A DNA stretch of 5,670 nt from Anaerolineae bacterium CG2_30_64_16 (lineage in GTDB: Bacteria > Chloroflexota > Anaerolineae > CG2-30-64-16), in NCBI GenBank assembly GCA_001871755.1, contig MNXL01000015.1, positions 1 through 5,670 of the forward strand, in the 5' to 3' direction. A program made the position numbers and the translations under genes. Position 1 is the first letter of the stretch. Every line of letters begins with the position of its first letter. Below, one piece after another: positions 5,159 through 5,670 of the stretch. The notes under the pieces were generated by a model. That model was not told the DNA's origin. It was given only the letters and a program-made list of their open reading frames with translations, and ran no database searches.

Positions 5159-5497
5159 AGCGCGACCGGATTACTGAGAGGATACGCCGAACTGTTCCTG
5201 TTGCGGCCAGGTGATGCGTACCGAGCACAGGCGTTGGAACACCGGCTGCTGGTAGACCTCGGCCCGCCGATTGGTGAGATATGGGTACACTCACCGGAGG
5301 ATCTGATCCTTTACAAGCTGCGTTACTTCCGCATCAGCCGCCAACCGAAACATGTGCGTGACATCGCCAGCATCATGCTCACACTCGGCAAGGAGTTGGA
5401 GCTAGACTATATCACGAGCTGGTCTGAACGTCTCGACCTGACCGAGACATGGCAAGAAGTCCAGGAAGAGGTCCACCGCATGTCGGACACTCGTTGA
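5102..5497 (+). CDS. C-terminal part of a nucleotidyltransferase-like protein (right copy)
   Basis: A mirror-image copy of the 4769-5158 gene. From residue GLLRGY onward the 109 C-terminal residues are identical, and so are the bases, including third codon positions. Only the first 22 codons, in the central palindrome, differ: MAVAGLLTEPPWLSQETGHSAT here, against RWLG and SHP in the other copy. The frame opens at GTG 5102, so the two copies overlap head to head by 57 nt. No independent ribosome-binding site or promoter is visible. It lacks the N-terminal catalytic half of the family. If the inverted repeat is an assembly or amplification product, this gene does not exist as a separate locus. 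Confidence 0.5.
   Translation: MAVAGLLTEPPWLSQETGHSATGLLRGYAELFLLRPGDAYRAQALEHRLLVDLGPPIGEIWVHSPEDLILYKLRYFRISRQPKHVRDIASIMLTLGKELELDYITSWSERLDLTETWQEVQEEVHRMSDTR
5105..5161. repeat. 57-bp central palindrome
   Basis: Two 28-base arms around a single central base (5133) pair perfectly except 5125 C against 5141 A. It would form a strong cruciform or snap-back hairpin and is the junction of the large inverted repeat. It supplies the first codons of both oppositely oriented reading frames. Confidence 0.9.
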
Positions 5498-5557
5498 TGC
5501 CGCTCCTGTCATCATGGCATCAGCCAACCTTGCTCGAGGTATTTCGCGGAAGATGAC

Positions 5558-5593
5558 GAAGCGCCCATCCCATGCTGGTTGGATGGGCGCTTC
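5558..5593. terminator. Hairpin terminator (right, inverted copy)
   Basis: Exact reverse complement of 4673-4708. In this orientation the 13-bp stem is followed on the plus strand by TCTTTTG, so it would end the rightward copy of the nucleotidyltransferase fragment. Confidence 0.6.
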
Positions 5594-5614
5594 TCTTTTG
5601 AGTTGCCGTGCCCC

Positions 5615-5670
5615 TTACAGCTCGATCCACACCTTCCACGCCGCGGGCACGTCGCCGCTGGCGACCAGAT
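5615..5670 (-). pseudogene. HNH endonuclease 3' end, inverted duplicate, partial
   Basis: The last 56 bases are the reverse complement of 4596-4651, encoding the last 17 residues and stop of the HNH gene (LVASGDVPAAWKVWIEL, TAA at 5617-5615) on the minus strand. The rest lies beyond the window. The sequence present is identical to the left copy. Confidence 0.85.

Larger units (their letters stand above)
4596..5670. repeat. Giant inverted repeat (about 505-bp exact arms) to the window end
   Basis: Every base i in 4596-5100 is complementary to base 10266 minus i in 5166-5670; line-by-line comparison found no mismatch. The centre is base 5133. Between the arms, 5105-5161 is a second near-perfect palindrome, separated from the arms by four unpaired bases on each side (5101-5104 and 5162-5165). 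The duplicated unit holds the HNH 3' end, the hairpin terminator and the nucleotidyltransferase fragment. The right arm stops exactly at the window edge, so the true outer boundary is not visible. Confidence 0.97.

Overview
The window looks like an accessory, partly decayed stretch of a bacterial chromosome. A Chloroflexota-like (possibly metagenomic) source is my best guess. The base for this is thin: moderately high G+C, an HNH protein opening with a 'LLLNASYEPL' block, and an ATTGCGG-type palindromic repeat of a kind I associate with that phylum and a few others. No ribosomal or other phylogenetic marker is present.

Left part, all on the minus strand (about 1-3430). Reading leftward from the divergent control region at 3390-3530 there is a well-preserved HepT/MntA toxin-antitoxin pair (mntA 3023-3352, hepT 2680-3045) with a good sigma70-type promoter. 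Next comes a tyrosine recombinase gene (1568-2581) that keeps every catalytic residue but carries two in-frame stops. After it lies a two-gene unit with its own strong promoter and an overlapping palindrome (1454-1490): a zinc-finger/HNH-like protein (593-1345), then a protein with a HEPN-like R-N-x4-H motif that runs off the left edge (1-548).

Middle part, plus strand (3491-4651). A consensus-like promoter at 3491-3519 faces right. About 200 nt later there is a textbook intrinsic terminator (3702-3725), and no convincing ORF lies between them, so I propose a small structured RNA. Immediately downstream are tRNA-Trp, tRNA-Asp and tRNA-Phe, with a palindromic repeat between the last two. An HNH endonuclease gene follows, broken by an amber codon and a frameshift.

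Right part (4596-5670). The last 1075 bases form an almost perfect giant palindrome centred on base 5133. The arms 4596-5100 and 5166-5670 are exact reverse complements, compared line by line. They duplicate, in inverted orientation, the end of the HNH gene, a hairpin terminator and the C-terminal part of a nucleotidyltransferase-like gene of AbiEii/DUF6036 flavour. The right arm reaches exactly to the window end. This could be an assembly or amplification fold-back, a very recent inverted duplication or, less likely, a hairpin-ended replicon.

Overall the region mixes a mobile-element remnant, a toxin-antitoxin module, an unrecognised two-gene operon of plausible nuclease/HEPN type and a tRNA cluster, which fits a small defence or genomic-island setting. 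The density of disrupted genes and imperfect tRNAs means that low consensus quality must be considered alongside real decay.
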